A stretch of DNA of 60,565 nucleotides from an uncultured Oscillospiraceae bacterium (GCA_947625285.1 CANQNS010000013.1:1-60565); one strand, 5' to 3'. Counted from the first letter of the stretch, positions 34,663 to 43,673 are shown. The notes: generated by a model from the letters alone, not told the origin. Translations and numbers: made by a program.

Positions 34663-35502
34663 TTATTGCTCTTTGTCGTACCCATCCAGGAAGGAGTGGA
34701 GCTCCCCATGGGATTTGTAGGCGGGGAAGGTGTCCAGGCACACCGCGTGCAGGGCGGTGAAGATGCTCTTTTCAATGTTGGGGTCGTCCTTTCGGAGCGT
34801 GCGCAAAAGCTCCTTCACCTGCTGCCGCTTGGAGGCCAGCTCCCCTGTGGCAGCGCCCTCGGTGAGCCGGCAGGCGCAGCGCAGGAAGGTGAGGCCGTTG
34901 TACCGGGCCCAGGCGATGATATCATCCTCATGGACGCAGTACAGAGGCCGTATCAGCTCCATGCCGGGGAAATTCGTGCTGTGCAGCTTGGGGGGCATGG
35001 CCTGCAGCTGCGCGCCCCAGAACATGGCGATCAGGGTGGTCTCGATCACGTCGTTGAAATGGTGGCCCAGGGCGATCTTGTTGCAGCCCAGCTCCCGGGC
35101 CTTGGCGTACAGGTGGCCCCGGCGCATCCGGGCGCAGAGGTAACAGGGGTTTTCCGTCACGCTGTCCGCCGCGGCGAAGATGTCCGAGTCGAAGATGGTG
35201 ACGGGGATGCCCAAAAGGGCGGCGTTGTCCTCGATGAGCCGCCGGTTGGGCGGGCTGTAGCCCGGGTCCATGACAAGGAACGTCAGATCGAAGGGCACGT
35301 CCGAGTGCCGGTGCAGCTCCTGCATGAGCTTTGCCAGGACCATGGAGTCCTTGCCCCCGGAGATGCACACGGCGATCCGGTCCCCGGCCTGGACGAGCCG
35401 GTAGCGTTTCACTGCCTCCACGAAGGGCCGCCACAGGACCTTGCGGTATTTGGTTATGATGCTCCTTTCGATTAGTTGGGAGCGTGTCAGTTCCCTGGCC
35501 AT
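34663..35502 (-). CDS. TtcA-family PP-loop protein
   Basis: 279 residues. SGGKDSM near residue 49 is the ATP pyrophosphatase loop, and PCYLCARMRRG the Cys pair that binds a cluster or carries sulfur in TtcA; GHHFNDVIETTL is the third family block. TtcA makes 2-thiocytidine-32 in tRNA; Gram-positive relatives of this subgroup are less certain in target. ATG 35502 has AAAGGAG 6 nt upstream; a longer frame would overlap its own promoter. Confidence 0.88.
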   Translation of the reverse strand: MARELTRSQLIERSIITKYRKVLWRPFVEAVKRYRLVQAGDRIAVCISGGKDSMVLAKLMQELHRHSDVPFDLTFLVMDPGYSPPNRRLIEDNAALLGIPVTIFDSDIFAAADSVTENPCYLCARMRRGHLYAKARELGCNKIALGHHFNDVIETTLIAMFWGAQLQAMPPKLHSTNFPGMELIRPLYCVHEDDIIAWARYNGLTFLRCACRLTEGAATGELASKRQQVKELLRTLRKDDPNIEKSIFTALHAVCLDTFPAYKSHGELHSFLDGYDKEQ

Positions 35503-35534
35503 AGCTGTCTCCTTTGCCCGGAAGTCCGCCCGCC

Positions 35535-35564
35535 AGTATACCATTTCCCGCCGGGGGCCGTCAA
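35535..35564 (-). promoter_or_regulatory. Promoter of the TtcA-like gene
   Basis: Minus-strand TTGACG (35559-35564), 18-bp spacer, TATACT (35535-35540) with an extended TGG just before the -10. Confidence 0.7.
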
Positions 35565-35577
35565 TGGCGCGGGCCGC

Positions 35578-35606
35578 TTGCATTTTTCCGGCAAGTATGG
35601 TAATAT
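35578..35606 (+). promoter_or_regulatory. Promoter of the uppP-ftsK operon
   Basis: TTGCAT (35578-35583), 17-bp spacer, TAATAT (35601-35606) in an A/T-rich stretch; leader about 60 nt. Confidence 0.6.
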
Positions 35607-35672
35607 ACTTGTTTGGTAAACATAATCCATCACTATACTATGCGCTCCGCGGCGGCGGAGGAAGGAGAGGCC

Positions 35673-36521
35673 ATGACGATCGTTTACGCGGCTCTGCTGG
35701 GACTGGTGCAGGGCGTGGCGGAATTTTTGCCCATCTCCAGCTCGGGGCATCTGGCTCTGCTGGAAAACATCCTGGGAGGCAGCGGCCTCATGGAGCTGGA
35801 CAGCAGCGCGTTTTTCAACATCATGCTGCATCTGGCTACCCTGGTGGCGGTGGTGATCGCCTACTGGAAGGACATCGCGGCCATGCTCTGCGAGGTGGGG
35901 CATATGGCGGGGGACCTGGTCCATGGCCGGGGGCTGTCCGCCAAGGGCCGGCCCGCCCGGAAGATGATCTATATGCTGATCCTGGCAACGCTGCCGCTGT
36001 TCGTGATCGTGCCCTTCAACGACGCCATCGAGAGCCTTAACGCCATCCCCTGGTTCATCGGCGCGGCTCTGATCCTGACGGGCACGCTGCTGTACATAGC
36101 GGACCGGCTGCCCAAGGGCCGCAAGACGGTGGAGGACATGACCGTGGTGGACGCGCTGGTGATCGGTCTGGCTCAGGGCCTTGCCACCATCCCCGGCCTG
36201 AGCCGGTCCGGCACCACCATCTCCGCCGGCATGGGCCGGGGCCTGAAGCGGACCTTCGCGGTGCGGTTTTCGTTCCTCATGAGCCTGCTGTCCGTCACCG
36301 GCGCGGTGATACTGCAGGTGTTCGACGTGCTGGGGGAGGGGATCGACACGGCCATGCTCCCGGCCTACGGGGTGGGGATGCTGGTGGCCGGCGTGACCGG
36401 GTATCTGTCCATCCGGCTTTTGCAGCGCATCGTCCGCAAGGGGCGGTTTGGCGGCTTTGCCTACTACTGCTGGTTCGTGGGCGTATTGAGCATCCTGGTG
36501 TGGTTCAGACTGAGCGCGTGA
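35673..36521 (+). CDS. uppP: Undecaprenyl-diphosphate phosphatase
   Basis: 282-residue membrane enzyme of the BacA/UppP type, which recycles the lipid carrier for wall synthesis. Both signatures are present: EFLPISSSGHL near residue 17 and the PGLSRSGTTIS loop near residue 178. Seven to eight hydrophobic segments, normal length. AAGGAGAGG precedes the ATG at 35673; an upstream in-frame ATG would lie at the transcription start. ftsK begins 14 bp after its stop. Confidence 0.95.
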   Translation: MTIVYAALLGLVQGVAEFLPISSSGHLALLENILGGSGLMELDSSAFFNIMLHLATLVAVVIAYWKDIAAMLCEVGHMAGDLVHGRGLSAKGRPARKMIYMLILATLPLFVIVPFNDAIESLNAIPWFIGAALILTGTLLYIADRLPKGRKTVEDMTVVDALVIGLAQGLATIPGLSRSGTTISAGMGRGLKRTFAVRFSFLMSLLSVTGAVILQVFDVLGEGIDTAMLPAYGVGMLVAGVTGYLSIRLLQRIVRKGRFGGFAYYCWFVGVLSILVWFRLSA

Positions 36522-36535
36522 GCAAGAGGTAACAT

Positions 36536-39500
36536 ATGGCACAGCAGAAGAAAACATCGTCCTCCGGCCGGAGCGGGACCAAAAGATCCTCCGGCTCCCG
36601 GAGCACATCCGCAAAAAAGAAGACCGCCTCCACGGCCCGGAAGAGCGCCGGCAGCCGGACGTCCGCCAAAAAAACACCGTCCCGCTCCGCCAGCGCCTCC
36701 CGGAGCCGCAGCGCGTCCGCCTCCAGCCGCAGCCGGGCCAAGAGCGGCTCCGGCCGCAGCCGGTCCGCCTCCGCGCCGGTCCGGGCCAGCCAGATCGCGG
36801 ACGACATCATCCCCCGCCAGCCGGCGGTCCGGCAGGCGGGATGCGTGGGGCTGCTGTTTTTGGGCCTCATCACCGGCATCGCCTATTTCCCGGTGGACGC
36901 CTGGCTGGTCCGTATGGTACGCACGCTGTTTTTCGGCCTGTTCGGCTGGGGCTTTTACCTGATCCCGGTGTGCTTTTTGTGGTGCTCCGGCATCCTGGGC
37001 CTGCGCCGGGACCGGCCCGTGGCCTCCCAGGTCGCCTGCGTGCTGCTGCTGCCGCTGGTGTTCGGCGCGTTCATCCATATGCTCCTGTGCGCCCAGGATA
37101 ACTTCTTCGTCATCAGCTTTGGCGACGGGGTGAAAAAGCTCTGGCGCACGGGCCAGTTCGTGTCGGAGCACTGCGGCGGCGTGCTGGGCGGCACGGTGGG
37201 CATCGCGCTGAAAAAGTCCATCGGCATCATCGGCAGCTTCCTGGTGCTGACGGTGGCCTTCGTGCTGCTGCTTCTGCAGGGCATGAGCCTGTCTGCGGCG
37301 GAGCTGGCGGCCCGGCTGAAGGACCGGCCCTATCCGACCCCCCGCAGGGAGGATGTGGACGTCGACGAGTATGACGACGCCTACGCCGAGGAGCGGGGCG
37401 GCGGGGCCTACGAGCCGCTGCCCCATGAGGAGGAATTCTTCTCCCCGGAGGAGTATCTTCACCCGGCCCGGAGCGGACGGCCCGCCCGGAAGATCGAGCC
37501 GCCTCCCGCCGATATGCCTCTGTCCGACCGGCCCGCCAAGGGCCCCCGGCAGAGCGGGAAAAACGGCGGCGGCAAGGGGGGCAGGAGCGAGGCGAAGCCC
37601 GTCCGGCGGAGCTTTTACGACCAGAGCAAGGAGGAGGCCAAAGACGCCCTCTTTGCGGAATTTGACGTGGATCCGGCGGCCATGGCGGCGGTCACGGCGG
37701 CTCTGGAGGCCCAGAAGGCCCACAAGAGCGCGCCTCCCGCTCCGGCGGCGGAAAAGCCCGCCCGGACCCGGAGCCGGGACGCCGCGCCCAAGGCCCCGTC
37801 CGCAGACTTCACCAAGGACTTGCAGCCCATGACGCCGGAGGAAGCGGCGGACATCGCCGGCGTGCAGATCCACTCCGCCGACATGGACGAGGCCGCCGGC
37901 CCCAAGGCCCCGGAGAAGATCAAGATCGACAAGGACGCCGAGGCGGCCGCCGTGGCGCAGGAGATAGAGGCCGCCGCCGAAGAGGACAAGCCCGAATACA
38001 TCTACCCGCCGGTGGAGCTCCTCAACTGCAGCGGGGACGCGGCCTACGGCCAGGACGAGGACCTGGACGAGACAGAGCGGCAGCTGGAAAGCGCCATCCG
38101 CAGCTTCGGCGTGGGGGCCAGCATCGTGGGCGCGGTCCACGGCCCCACCATCACCCGCTATGAGCTGAAGCTGGAGCAGGGCGTGAAGCTGAACAAGATC
38201 ACCAACCTGGCCGGGGACATCGCCCTGAGCCTGGGTGTGGTAAGCGTACGCATCGCCCCCATCCCGGACAAGATATCCACCGTGGGCGTGGAGGTGCCCA
38301 ACAAGAGCGTGCGGACCGTGTGGCTGGGGGACCTGATCGACTCCGACACCTTCCGCAGCGCCAAGAACAAGCTGAGCGTGGCCTTGGGCAAGGACATCGG
38401 CGGCAACATCATCGTGGGCAACATCGCCAAAATGCCCCATGTGCTCATCGCCGGCACCACCGGCTCCGGCAAATCCGTCTGCATCAACTCGCTCATTTTG
38501 AGCCTTCTCTATAAATCCACCCCCGAAGAAGTCCGGATGATCATGATCGACCCCAAGATGGTGGAGCTGGGCATCTACAACGGTATGCCCCACCTGTACG
38601 TGCCGGTAGTCACCGACCCCAAGAAGGCGGCGGGGGCCCTGCAGTGGTCCGTGGTGGAGATGCTCAAACGCTACCGGCTGTTCTCCGAGGCCGGGGTCCG
38701 GGACCTGGCGGGCTACAACGCCATCCGCAGGACCCAGGGGGAGGAGACCTTGCCCCAGGTAGTCATCATCATCGACGAGCTGGCGGACCTGATGATGGTG
38801 GCGTCCAAGGAGGTGGAGGAATCCATCTGCCGTGTGGCCCAGATGGGCCGCGCCGCCGGGATGCACCTGGTAGTGGCTACCCAGCGTCCCTCGGCGGACG
38901 TGATCACGGGCCTGATGAAAGCCAATATCCCCAGCCGCATCGCCTTCGCGGTGTCCAGCGCGCTGGAGAGCCGCATCATCTTGGACCAGCAGGGCGCGGA
39001 GAAGCTGGTGGGCTCCGGCGATATGCTGTACTCGCCCATCGGCAGCAAGCCCATCCGGGTCCAGGGGGCCTTCGTCACCGACGAGGAGCGGGAGGAGATC
39101 ATCAACTTCGTGAAGAAAGAAGCGGAGGCGGAGTACTCCGACGAGATCCTGGCGGAGATCGAGAAGGCCGCCGTGGACAAGCCCGCCAAGGGCGAGGCGG
39201 AGCCGGAGCCCGACAAGGGCAAGAGCGACTATGACGAGCTGCTGCCCCAGGCGGTGGACGTGATCTTCGAGACAAAGCAGGCATCCGTGTCCATGCTCCA
39301 GCGGCGGCTGAAGCTGGGCTATTCCCGGGCCGCCCGGCTCATCGACCAGTTGGAGGAGGTGGGCGTGGTGGGCCCCTACGAGGGCTCCAAGCCCCGGCAG
39401 ATCGTCATCACCAAGGAACAGTGGCAGGAGATGCAGTACTCCCACGGCACCGCGCCTGTGGACACCATCGCCCATGAGTTCGCCCAGGTGGCGGAGAGCG

Positions 39501-39604
39501 ACCAGTTCGCCCCCGTCCCGGAGGAGAACGGCGGGGCGGAGGAGGCCGGCGGCGAGGACGGCGGCATGGACTTTGTCTCCGACGAGGAGGACCAGCTGCT
39601 GTGA
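36536..39604 (+). CDS. ftsK: DNA translocase FtsK/SpoIIIE
   Basis: 1022 residues. A very basic S/K/R-rich start (about residues 1-90), four membrane segments (about 100-260), an acidic/Pro linker, then the motor: alpha domain, Walker A GTTGSGKSV near 642 and Walker B VIIIDELADLMM near 745, ending in the gamma winged helix (SMLQRRLKLGYSRAARLID). It pumps chromosomal DNA at the septum in division, or into the forespore if the organism sporulates. An acidic tail ends the protein. mrnC overlaps its stop. Confidence 0.95.
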   Translation: MAQQKKTSSSGRSGTKRSSGSRSTSAKKKTASTARKSAGSRTSAKKTPSRSASASRSRSASASSRSRAKSGSGRSRSASAPVRASQIADDIIPRQPAVRQAGCVGLLFLGLITGIAYFPVDAWLVRMVRTLFFGLFGWGFYLIPVCFLWCSGILGLRRDRPVASQVACVLLLPLVFGAFIHMLLCAQDNFFVISFGDGVKKLWRTGQFVSEHCGGVLGGTVGIALKKSIGIIGSFLVLTVAFVLLLLQGMSLSAAELAARLKDRPYPTPRREDVDVDEYDDAYAEERGGGAYEPLPHEEEFFSPEEYLHPARSGRPARKIEPPPADMPLSDRPAKGPRQSGKNGGGKGGRSEAKPVRRSFYDQSKEEAKDALFAEFDVDPAAMAAVTAALEAQKAHKSAPPAPAAEKPARTRSRDAAPKAPSADFTKDLQPMTPEEAADIAGVQIHSADMDEAAGPKAPEKIKIDKDAEAAAVAQEIEAAAEEDKPEYIYPPVELLNCSGDAAYGQDEDLDETERQLESAIRSFGVGASIVGAVHGPTITRYELKLEQGVKLNKITNLAGDIALSLGVVSVRIAPIPDKISTVGVEVPNKSVRTVWLGDLIDSDTFRSAKNKLSVALGKDIGGNIIVGNIAKMPHVLIAGTTGSGKSVCINSLILSLLYKSTPEEVRMIMIDPKMVELGIYNGMPHLYVPVVTDPKKAAGALQWSVVEMLKRYRLFSEAGVRDLAGYNAIRRTQGEETLPQVVIIIDELADLMMVASKEVEESICRVAQMGRAAGMHLVVATQRPSADVITGLMKANIPSRIAFAVSSALESRIILDQQGAEKLVGSGDMLYSPIGSKPIRVQGAFVTDEEREEIINFVKKEAEAEYSDEILAEIEKAAVDKPAKGEAEPEPDKGKSDYDELLPQAVDVIFETKQASVSMLQRRLKLGYSRAARLIDQLEEVGVVGPYEGSKPRQIVITKEQWQEMQYSHGTAPVDTIAHEFAQVAESDQFAPVPEENGGAEEAGGEDGGMDFVSDEEDQLL

Positions 39605-40014
39605 GCGGGCTCTGCTCACCGATGGACGAGGCCGCTCTCCGGCAGCTGGGGCCCCTGGAGCTGGCCCATGTGGGGGACGGGGTCTATGAGCTGCTGGTGC
39701 GGACCCACCTGGCCCGGCGGGCCAACGCACGGGTGGGCCGGCTGCACCGGGAGGCGGTGGCCTATGTGTCCGCGCCGGCCCAGGCCGCCGCGCTGGAGCG
39801 GCTGACGCCCCATTTATCGGAGGAGGAGCGGCAGGTGTGCCACCGGGGCCGCAACGCCCACGTCCACGGCTGCCCCGCCGGGTGCGCTCCCGCCCAGTAC
39901 CACGCCGCCACGGCCCTGGAGGCCCTGTTCGGCTGGCTGTGGCTGGGAGGACAGACCCGGCGGATCGAGGAGCTTTTCGCCGTCGTTTTGGAGGAGCGGG
40001 ATCATGCCTCTTGA
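39601..40014 (+). CDS. mrnC: Mini-ribonuclease III
   Basis: 137 residues, an RNase III catalytic domain without a dsRNA-binding domain; in Bacillus it matures 23S rRNA ends. LAHVGDGVYELLVR carries the catalytic Glu/Asp helix and ATALEALFGWLWL the second acidic helix. GTG 39601 has GAGGAGG 10 nt upstream and overlaps the ftsK stop (GTGA); ATG 39622 lacks a good site but coincides with the usual protein start. The next gene overlaps its end by 11 bp. Confidence 0.88.
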   Translation: MSGLCSPMDEAALRQLGPLELAHVGDGVYELLVRTHLARRANARVGRLHREAVAYVSAPAQAAALERLTPHLSEEERQVCHRGRNAHVHGCPAGCAPAQYHAATALEALFGWLWLGGQTRRIEELFAVVLEERDHAS

Positions 40015-41590
40015 CGCCATTTTCATAGGAGAGCTGGCCGGAGAGCTGCGGGAAAGGCTCGCCGGCAGCAAGATCGACCGTGTCCGCCAGCCGGAAAAGG
40101 ACACGGTCGTGCTGGCTTTGCGGGGCTCTGCCGGCAGCGACAGGCTGCTCATATGCTTTGGCTCCGGCTCGGCGCGGGTGTGCCTGACCCGGGCGGAATA
40201 TGAAAATCCGCCCCAGCCGCCCATGTTCTGTATGCTCCTGCGAAAGCACCTGCTGGGCGCCCGGATCGTGGACGTGACCCAGCCGGAGGGGGAGCGGATG
40301 CTGCTCATCCGGCTGACCGGCGCCGACGAGCTGGGCCGGAGCGCGGAAAAGACCCTGGCGGTGGAGCTTCTGGGCCGGAACGCCAATCTCATACTGGTGG
40401 ACGGCACCGGCCATATCCTTGACGCGGCCCGGCGGGTGGACAGCGAGATGAGCCCTCTGCGGCAGCTTCTGCCGGGGCTTATGTACCGTCTGCCCCCCAA
40501 GCCCGCGCCGGGCAGATTTTCCGGCCTGTCGCCCCTGATCAGCCGGGAGATGGAGTGGCGGGGCCTGCCGCCGGTGCCGGAGAGCCTGGCGGGCCTGGAG
40601 AGGACCCCCACCATGCTGACAGAGGGCGGAAAGAGCGTGGACTTCACCTTTATGCCCATATTGCAGTACGGCCCCGGCACGGAGAGCGTGACCTATCCGG
40701 GCTGGTCCGCGCTGCTGGAGGCCTTTTACGCGGAGAAGGACCGGACGGAGCATCTGAAAAGCCGGGCCAGGTCCCTGATAAAGCTGGTCCGCAGCGCGAA
40801 GAACCGAACGGAGAAGAAGCTGGCTCTGCGGATGCAGGAGCTGGCCGCCACCGCCGACCGGGAGACGGACAAACGCCGGGGCGACCTCATCACCGCCAAC
40901 ATCTGGCGGATGCGGCCGGGGATGGACAGCGTGACGCTGGAGGATTTTTACGAGCCGGACAGCCCCCTGACGGACGTGCCCCTGGACCCCCGCAAGAGCC
41001 CGGCCCAGAACGCCGCGGCCTATTATAAGCGATACAATAAGAAAAAGACGGCCCGGGAACACCTGACCGCGCTCATAGAGGAAAATCGGACGGAGGCGGC
41101 GTACCTGGCCTCCGTGGCGGTGGAGCTGGACCGGGCCCAGACCCAGGCGGACCTGGAGGCCATACGCCAGGAGCTGGTCCGCTCCGGCTATGTCCGGGAG
41201 CAGAAGGGAAAGGGCAAGCGCAGGGAGAGGCCCGCCCAGCCCCTGCGGTTCGTCACTGCCGCCGGGCTGGAGGTGCTGGTGGGCCGGAACAACCTGCAAA
41301 ACGACGAGCTGACGTTCCGTACCGCCCGGCGGACGGACCTGTGGCTGCACGCCCAGAAGCTCCACGGCGCCCATGTGATACTGCGGTGCGAGGGGGCGGA
41401 GCCAGACGAGCGGAGCGTGTACGAGGCGGCGTGTCTGGCGGCCTTCTGGTCCGAGGGGGGCCAGGCGGGCCATGTGGCGGTGGACGTCACCCAGGTCCGC
41501 AGCGTGAAAAAGCCGAAGGGTGCCAGGCCCGGCATGGTGATCTACACGGACCAGCGCACTATCCAGGCCGAGCCGAAAAAGGAGATATGA
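40004..41590 (+). CDS. rqcH: RqcH/NFACT family ribosome quality control protein
   Basis: 528 residues. The NFACT-N domain starts PLDAIFIGELAGELRERL, a coiled-coil middle follows, and the NFACT-R block VLVGRNNLQNDELTF...DLWLHAQKLHGAHVIL lies near residues 420-465. RqcH adds alanine tails to chains stuck on 50S subunits, marking them for ClpXP. Earlier annotations call it a fibronectin-binding protein. GGAGGAGCGGG lies 9-14 nt before the ATG, inside mrnC. Confidence 0.92.
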   Translation: MPLDAIFIGELAGELRERLAGSKIDRVRQPEKDTVVLALRGSAGSDRLLICFGSGSARVCLTRAEYENPPQPPMFCMLLRKHLLGARIVDVTQPEGERMLLIRLTGADELGRSAEKTLAVELLGRNANLILVDGTGHILDAARRVDSEMSPLRQLLPGLMYRLPPKPAPGRFSGLSPLISREMEWRGLPPVPESLAGLERTPTMLTEGGKSVDFTFMPILQYGPGTESVTYPGWSALLEAFYAEKDRTEHLKSRARSLIKLVRSAKNRTEKKLALRMQELAATADRETDKRRGDLITANIWRMRPGMDSVTLEDFYEPDSPLTDVPLDPRKSPAQNAAAYYKRYNKKKTAREHLTALIEENRTEAAYLASVAVELDRAQTQADLEAIRQELVRSGYVREQKGKGKRRERPAQPLRFVTAAGLEVLVGRNNLQNDELTFRTARRTDLWLHAQKLHGAHVILRCEGAEPDERSVYEAACLAAFWSEGGQAGHVAVDVTQVRSVKKPKGARPGMVIYTDQRTIQAEPKKEI

Positions 41591-41596
41591 ACGAGA

Positions 41597-41630
41597 CCGC
41601 CCGCGGGCATCATGCGATGCCCGCGGGCGG
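41597..41630. terminator. Perfect 15-bp hairpin between convergent rqcH and XRE genes
   Basis: Stem 41597-41611 with 41616-41630, ATGC loop, GC-rich. No T-tract on either side, so termination would be Rho-like or weak; it may instead shield 3' ends. Confidence 0.55.
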
Positions 41631-41643
41631 CGGCCTGTACGCG

Positions 41644-41886
41644 CTAGTTTATCTCCTGTTCCAGCCCGTCGAAAAGGGGGCTGTCGAAAAATTCCCGGAT
41701 GGAGATGTCCAACCCGTCGCAGAGCTTTTGCAGGGTGACTACGCCGGGATTCATGCTCTTGCTGTTGAGGATGCTGTACACAGTGGAGGAGGGGACGCCG
41801 GATAAGTTGGCAAGGGCGTTGATCGCCAAGGACCGTTCCTGGCATAGCTGTATGATGCGTGCGGCAACGGCCTGCTTGATGTGCAT
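41644..41886 (-). CDS. XRE family (Cro/C1-type) regulator
   Basis: 80 residues: helix-turn-helix RIIQLCQERSLAINALANLSGVPSSTVYSIL and TLQKLCDGLDISIREFFDS, a compact single-domain repressor. ATG 41886 has GAGAGGTG 5 nt upstream; a TTG further up lies in the operator. It is divergent from a 54-codon gene across an array of CGATATATCG palindromes, which it probably binds to control both. Confidence 0.88.
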   Translation of the reverse strand: MHIKQAVAARIIQLCQERSLAINALANLSGVPSSTVYSILNSKSMNPGVVTLQKLCDGLDISIREFFDSPLFDGLEQEIN

Positions 41887-41900
41887 ACGAACACCTCTCA

Positions 41901-41994
41901 ACGATATATCGTAAAAATTCTAACCAAATTTGCGATATTTCGTGTGGGATATATCGCAAAAATCAAAAGTGTGCTATAATTTGCGATATATCGC
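41901..41994. promoter_or_regulatory. Array of four CGATATATCG operators
   Basis: Sites: ACGATATATCGT (41901-41912), GCGATATTTCGT (41932-41943), GGGATATATCGC (41946-41957) and GCGATATATCGC (41983-41994). The first and last are perfect palindromes, the middle two have one or two changes. Start-to-start spacings are 31, 14 and 37 bp. The first covers the XRE gene start region, the last lies just after the -10 of the divergent gene. Confidence 0.8.
41972..41980 (+). promoter_or_regulatory. Extended -10 promoter of the 54-codon gene
   Basis: TGC-TATAAT (41972-41980) without a convincing -35; flanked by operators 3 and 4, so repression would be direct. Confidence 0.65.
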
Positions 41995-42013
41995 GTAAAG
42001 AGAGGGTGGGAAG

Positions 42014-42178
42014 ATGGATCGAGCGAGGGAGGAGCATCTGCGGCGGCTGCCGGCGGAGAGGCTGGAGAGGCTTCTGGTGTTCAACGCGGGGCTGCCCCGG
42101 GAGCTGCGTATGGATGACGAGCTGTTCCGGCGCATATGCGCCATACTGGCGGACAGGGCGGAGCAGAAAACGCAATAA
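42014..42178 (+). CDS. 54-residue charged protein of unknown function
   Basis: ATG 42014 with GAGGGTGGGAAG immediately upstream, ending TAA at 42176-42178. The sequence (MDRAREEHLRRLPAERLERL...) is helical, rich in Arg, Glu and Leu, with one Cys. Promoter, operators and ribosome site all support expression. Not recognised. It could be an anti-repressor, toxin or small adaptor by analogy with other XRE-linked small genes; nothing in the sequence decides. Confidence 0.75.
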   Translation: MDRAREEHLRRLPAERLERLLVFNAGLPRELRMDDELFRRICAILADRAEQKTQ

Positions 42179-42204
42179 AAAAGGGGCGCGCCGCGGCGCG
42201 CCCC
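42177..42204 (-). terminator. Terminator of the SLH-protein gene
   Basis: A perfect 10-bp stem GGGGCGCGCC/GGCGCGCCCC (42183-42192 with 42195-42204), followed on the minus strand by six T (42177-42182). Confidence 0.85.
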
Positions 42205-42220
42205 GTGTGGGTCATATAGT

Positions 42221-43324
42221 TTACCGGCCGGTGATGAGGCCGATGGCGTTGGCGAGAAGCTCCGCCGCGCCGGCGCGGGTGAGGACCGCGTCGATGTCCT
42301 CCCAGCTGCGGGGCATCACGCCGCAGGCAGTGAGATTCGCCACGGCCTGGGCCCAGTCCTCGCCGCTGTTTTCCTCGCCCACATAGCTGGCCGCGCTGAC
42401 TACGTTAGTCACGCCCAGCACGTTGTTGAGCGTGACGCAGGCCTCCTGGACGGTGATATCGCCGTTGGGGTCGAAGGCCGCGCCCGCGCCTACGGACTGG
42501 CCCTGGATATAGCCGTTCATCAGGGCGGTGGCCACATAGGGCTTCAGCCAGGGGCCGATATCGCTGTCGTCCTCAAAGCCGGTGGTGCCCACGCCCTGGA
42601 GCACCCGGCAGTTCGCCGCGGACATGCACATGGAGAGGAATTCTCCCCGGGTGACGGTCTCGTCCGGGTCAAAGACATAACTGGAGCCCACGCTCTCGCC
42701 GGTGAACACGCCGTTTTCCGTCAGCACCACGGCGGCGTACTCGCTGCCGCTGCCGGTCAGGTCGGAATAGGTGACCTTGGACTTCTGCTTCACCAGCTTG
42801 ATGATAACGGTGGCCTCCTGGGACTGGTTGCCCGCGCTGTCGGTGGCCCGGTAGCCGAAGTAATCCTTGCCCCGCTTGCCCTCCTTGGGGGTATAGACGA
42901 AGTAGCCCTGGGCGGTGAGCTGGACGGTGCCCTTCATGGGCTGGGTGGATATCTCAAAGGTGAGATCGTCGCCCTCCGCGTCGTAGGCGGTGAGCTGTCC
43001 GCCCACGGACACGCCCCGGTAGGTCTGGATCTGCTGATTTTCGGCCACGGGGGCGGTATTGCCGGCAGAGCCGGGCTTCGCGCCGCTCTTGTCCTTATCC
43101 TCTGCGGCCGCTCTGCCGCTGACAGAGACCACGGACTGGGTGGGGCCGGCGTTCTCGTTCAGCACGCCCATATCCTCGTTCACGGTGTCCGCGTCCGCGC
43201 CGGCGGCGACAGCGGCGGACTGGCTCCAGTCCATGACGTCCCGGGCGGGTGCCGCGGCCAATGCCGGCGTGGCGCCCAGGACCATCACCAGCAGCAGGGC
43301 CCATGCGATCATAGTTCGTTTCAT
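42221..43324 (-). CDS. Secreted protein with Ig-like and S-layer homology domains
   Basis: 367 residues. Signal peptide ends near residue 24 (ATPALAAAP). After a linker comes a cadherin/Ig-like domain (about 90-180: AVENQQIQTYRGVSVGGQL..., TAQGYFVYTPKEGKRGKDYFGYRATD), then SLH-like repeats (FDPDETVTRGEFLSMCM, FDPNGDITVQEACVTLNNVL, VLTRAGAAELLANA), which usually bind pyruvylated wall polymers. It should sit on the cell surface; partner or ligand unknown. GGAGGTC precedes the ATG. Confidence 0.87.
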   Translation of the reverse strand: MKRTMIAWALLLVMVLGATPALAAAPARDVMDWSQSAAVAAGADADTVNEDMGVLNENAGPTQSVVSVSGRAAAEDKDKSGAKPGSAGNTAPVAENQQIQTYRGVSVGGQLTAYDAEGDDLTFEISTQPMKGTVQLTAQGYFVYTPKEGKRGKDYFGYRATDSAGNQSQEATVIIKLVKQKSKVTYSDLTGSGSEYAAVVLTENGVFTGESVGSSYVFDPDETVTRGEFLSMCMSAANCRVLQGVGTTGFEDDSDIGPWLKPYVATALMNGYIQGQSVGAGAAFDPNGDITVQEACVTLNNVLGVTNVVSAASYVGEENSGEDWAQAVANLTACGVMPRSWEDIDAVLTRAGAAELLANAIGLITGR

Positions 43325-43482
43325 GAGAGACCTCCATGTAGATTGATACCGTTATTGTGTACGGCGGCAGGCAAATTATTCCCGGGCGGCCGGATGCGGG
43401 CCGGGCAAAGCCCTGCCATATCATAATCGGGGACGGGGGCGGATATTCCTGTTTTTTACCCCGGAGCGGGGGGCGAAATGGC

Positions 43483-43511
43483 TTGACAAAGAGGGGGAAG
43501 GCATATATAAT
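43483..43511 (+). promoter_or_regulatory. Consensus promoter of tRNA-Leu
   Basis: TTGACA (43483-43488), 17-bp spacer, TATAAT (43506-43511); start about 8 nt later, close to the mature 5' end at 43527. The rest of 43325-43482 shows nothing I can name. Confidence 0.88.
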
Positions 43512-43526
43512 TATCAGGCGCTGCAG

Positions 43527-43613
43527 GCGGGGATGCTGGAATAGGCAGACAGGCAGGCTTGAGGTGCCTGTGTCCGTCAGGACGTGTGGGTTCAAGTCCC
43601 ATTCCCCGCACCA
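43527..43613 (+). tRNA. tRNA-Leu(GAG)
   Basis: 87 nt including an encoded CCA. The acceptor stem GCGGGGA pairs with TCCCCGC. The anticodon arm is CAGGC-TTGAGGT-GCCTG with GAG at 43561-43563, reading CUC/CUU. A long variable arm (TGTCCGTCAGGACG) marks the class II Leu type, and GGTTCAAGTCC is a normal T arm. Confidence 0.95.
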
Positions 43614-43614
43614 G

Positions 43615-43653
43615 CGGCCCCGGAGGCAAGACTTCCGGGGCCGTTATTTTTTA
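43615..43653 (+). terminator. Terminator of tRNA-Leu
   Basis: A perfect 10-bp stem (43615-43624 with 43634-43643) and a TTATTTTTT tail, two bases after the CCA. Confidence 0.88.
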
Positions 43654-43673
43654 GGAGAGAGAGGCGGAGCGAT

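Noticed and set aside
36464-41959. An 1831-codon minus-strand frame across ftsK, mrnC and rqcH
   Set aside because: All four real genes there have clear family motifs on their own strands. The antisense translation has no recognisable domain and no ribosome site.
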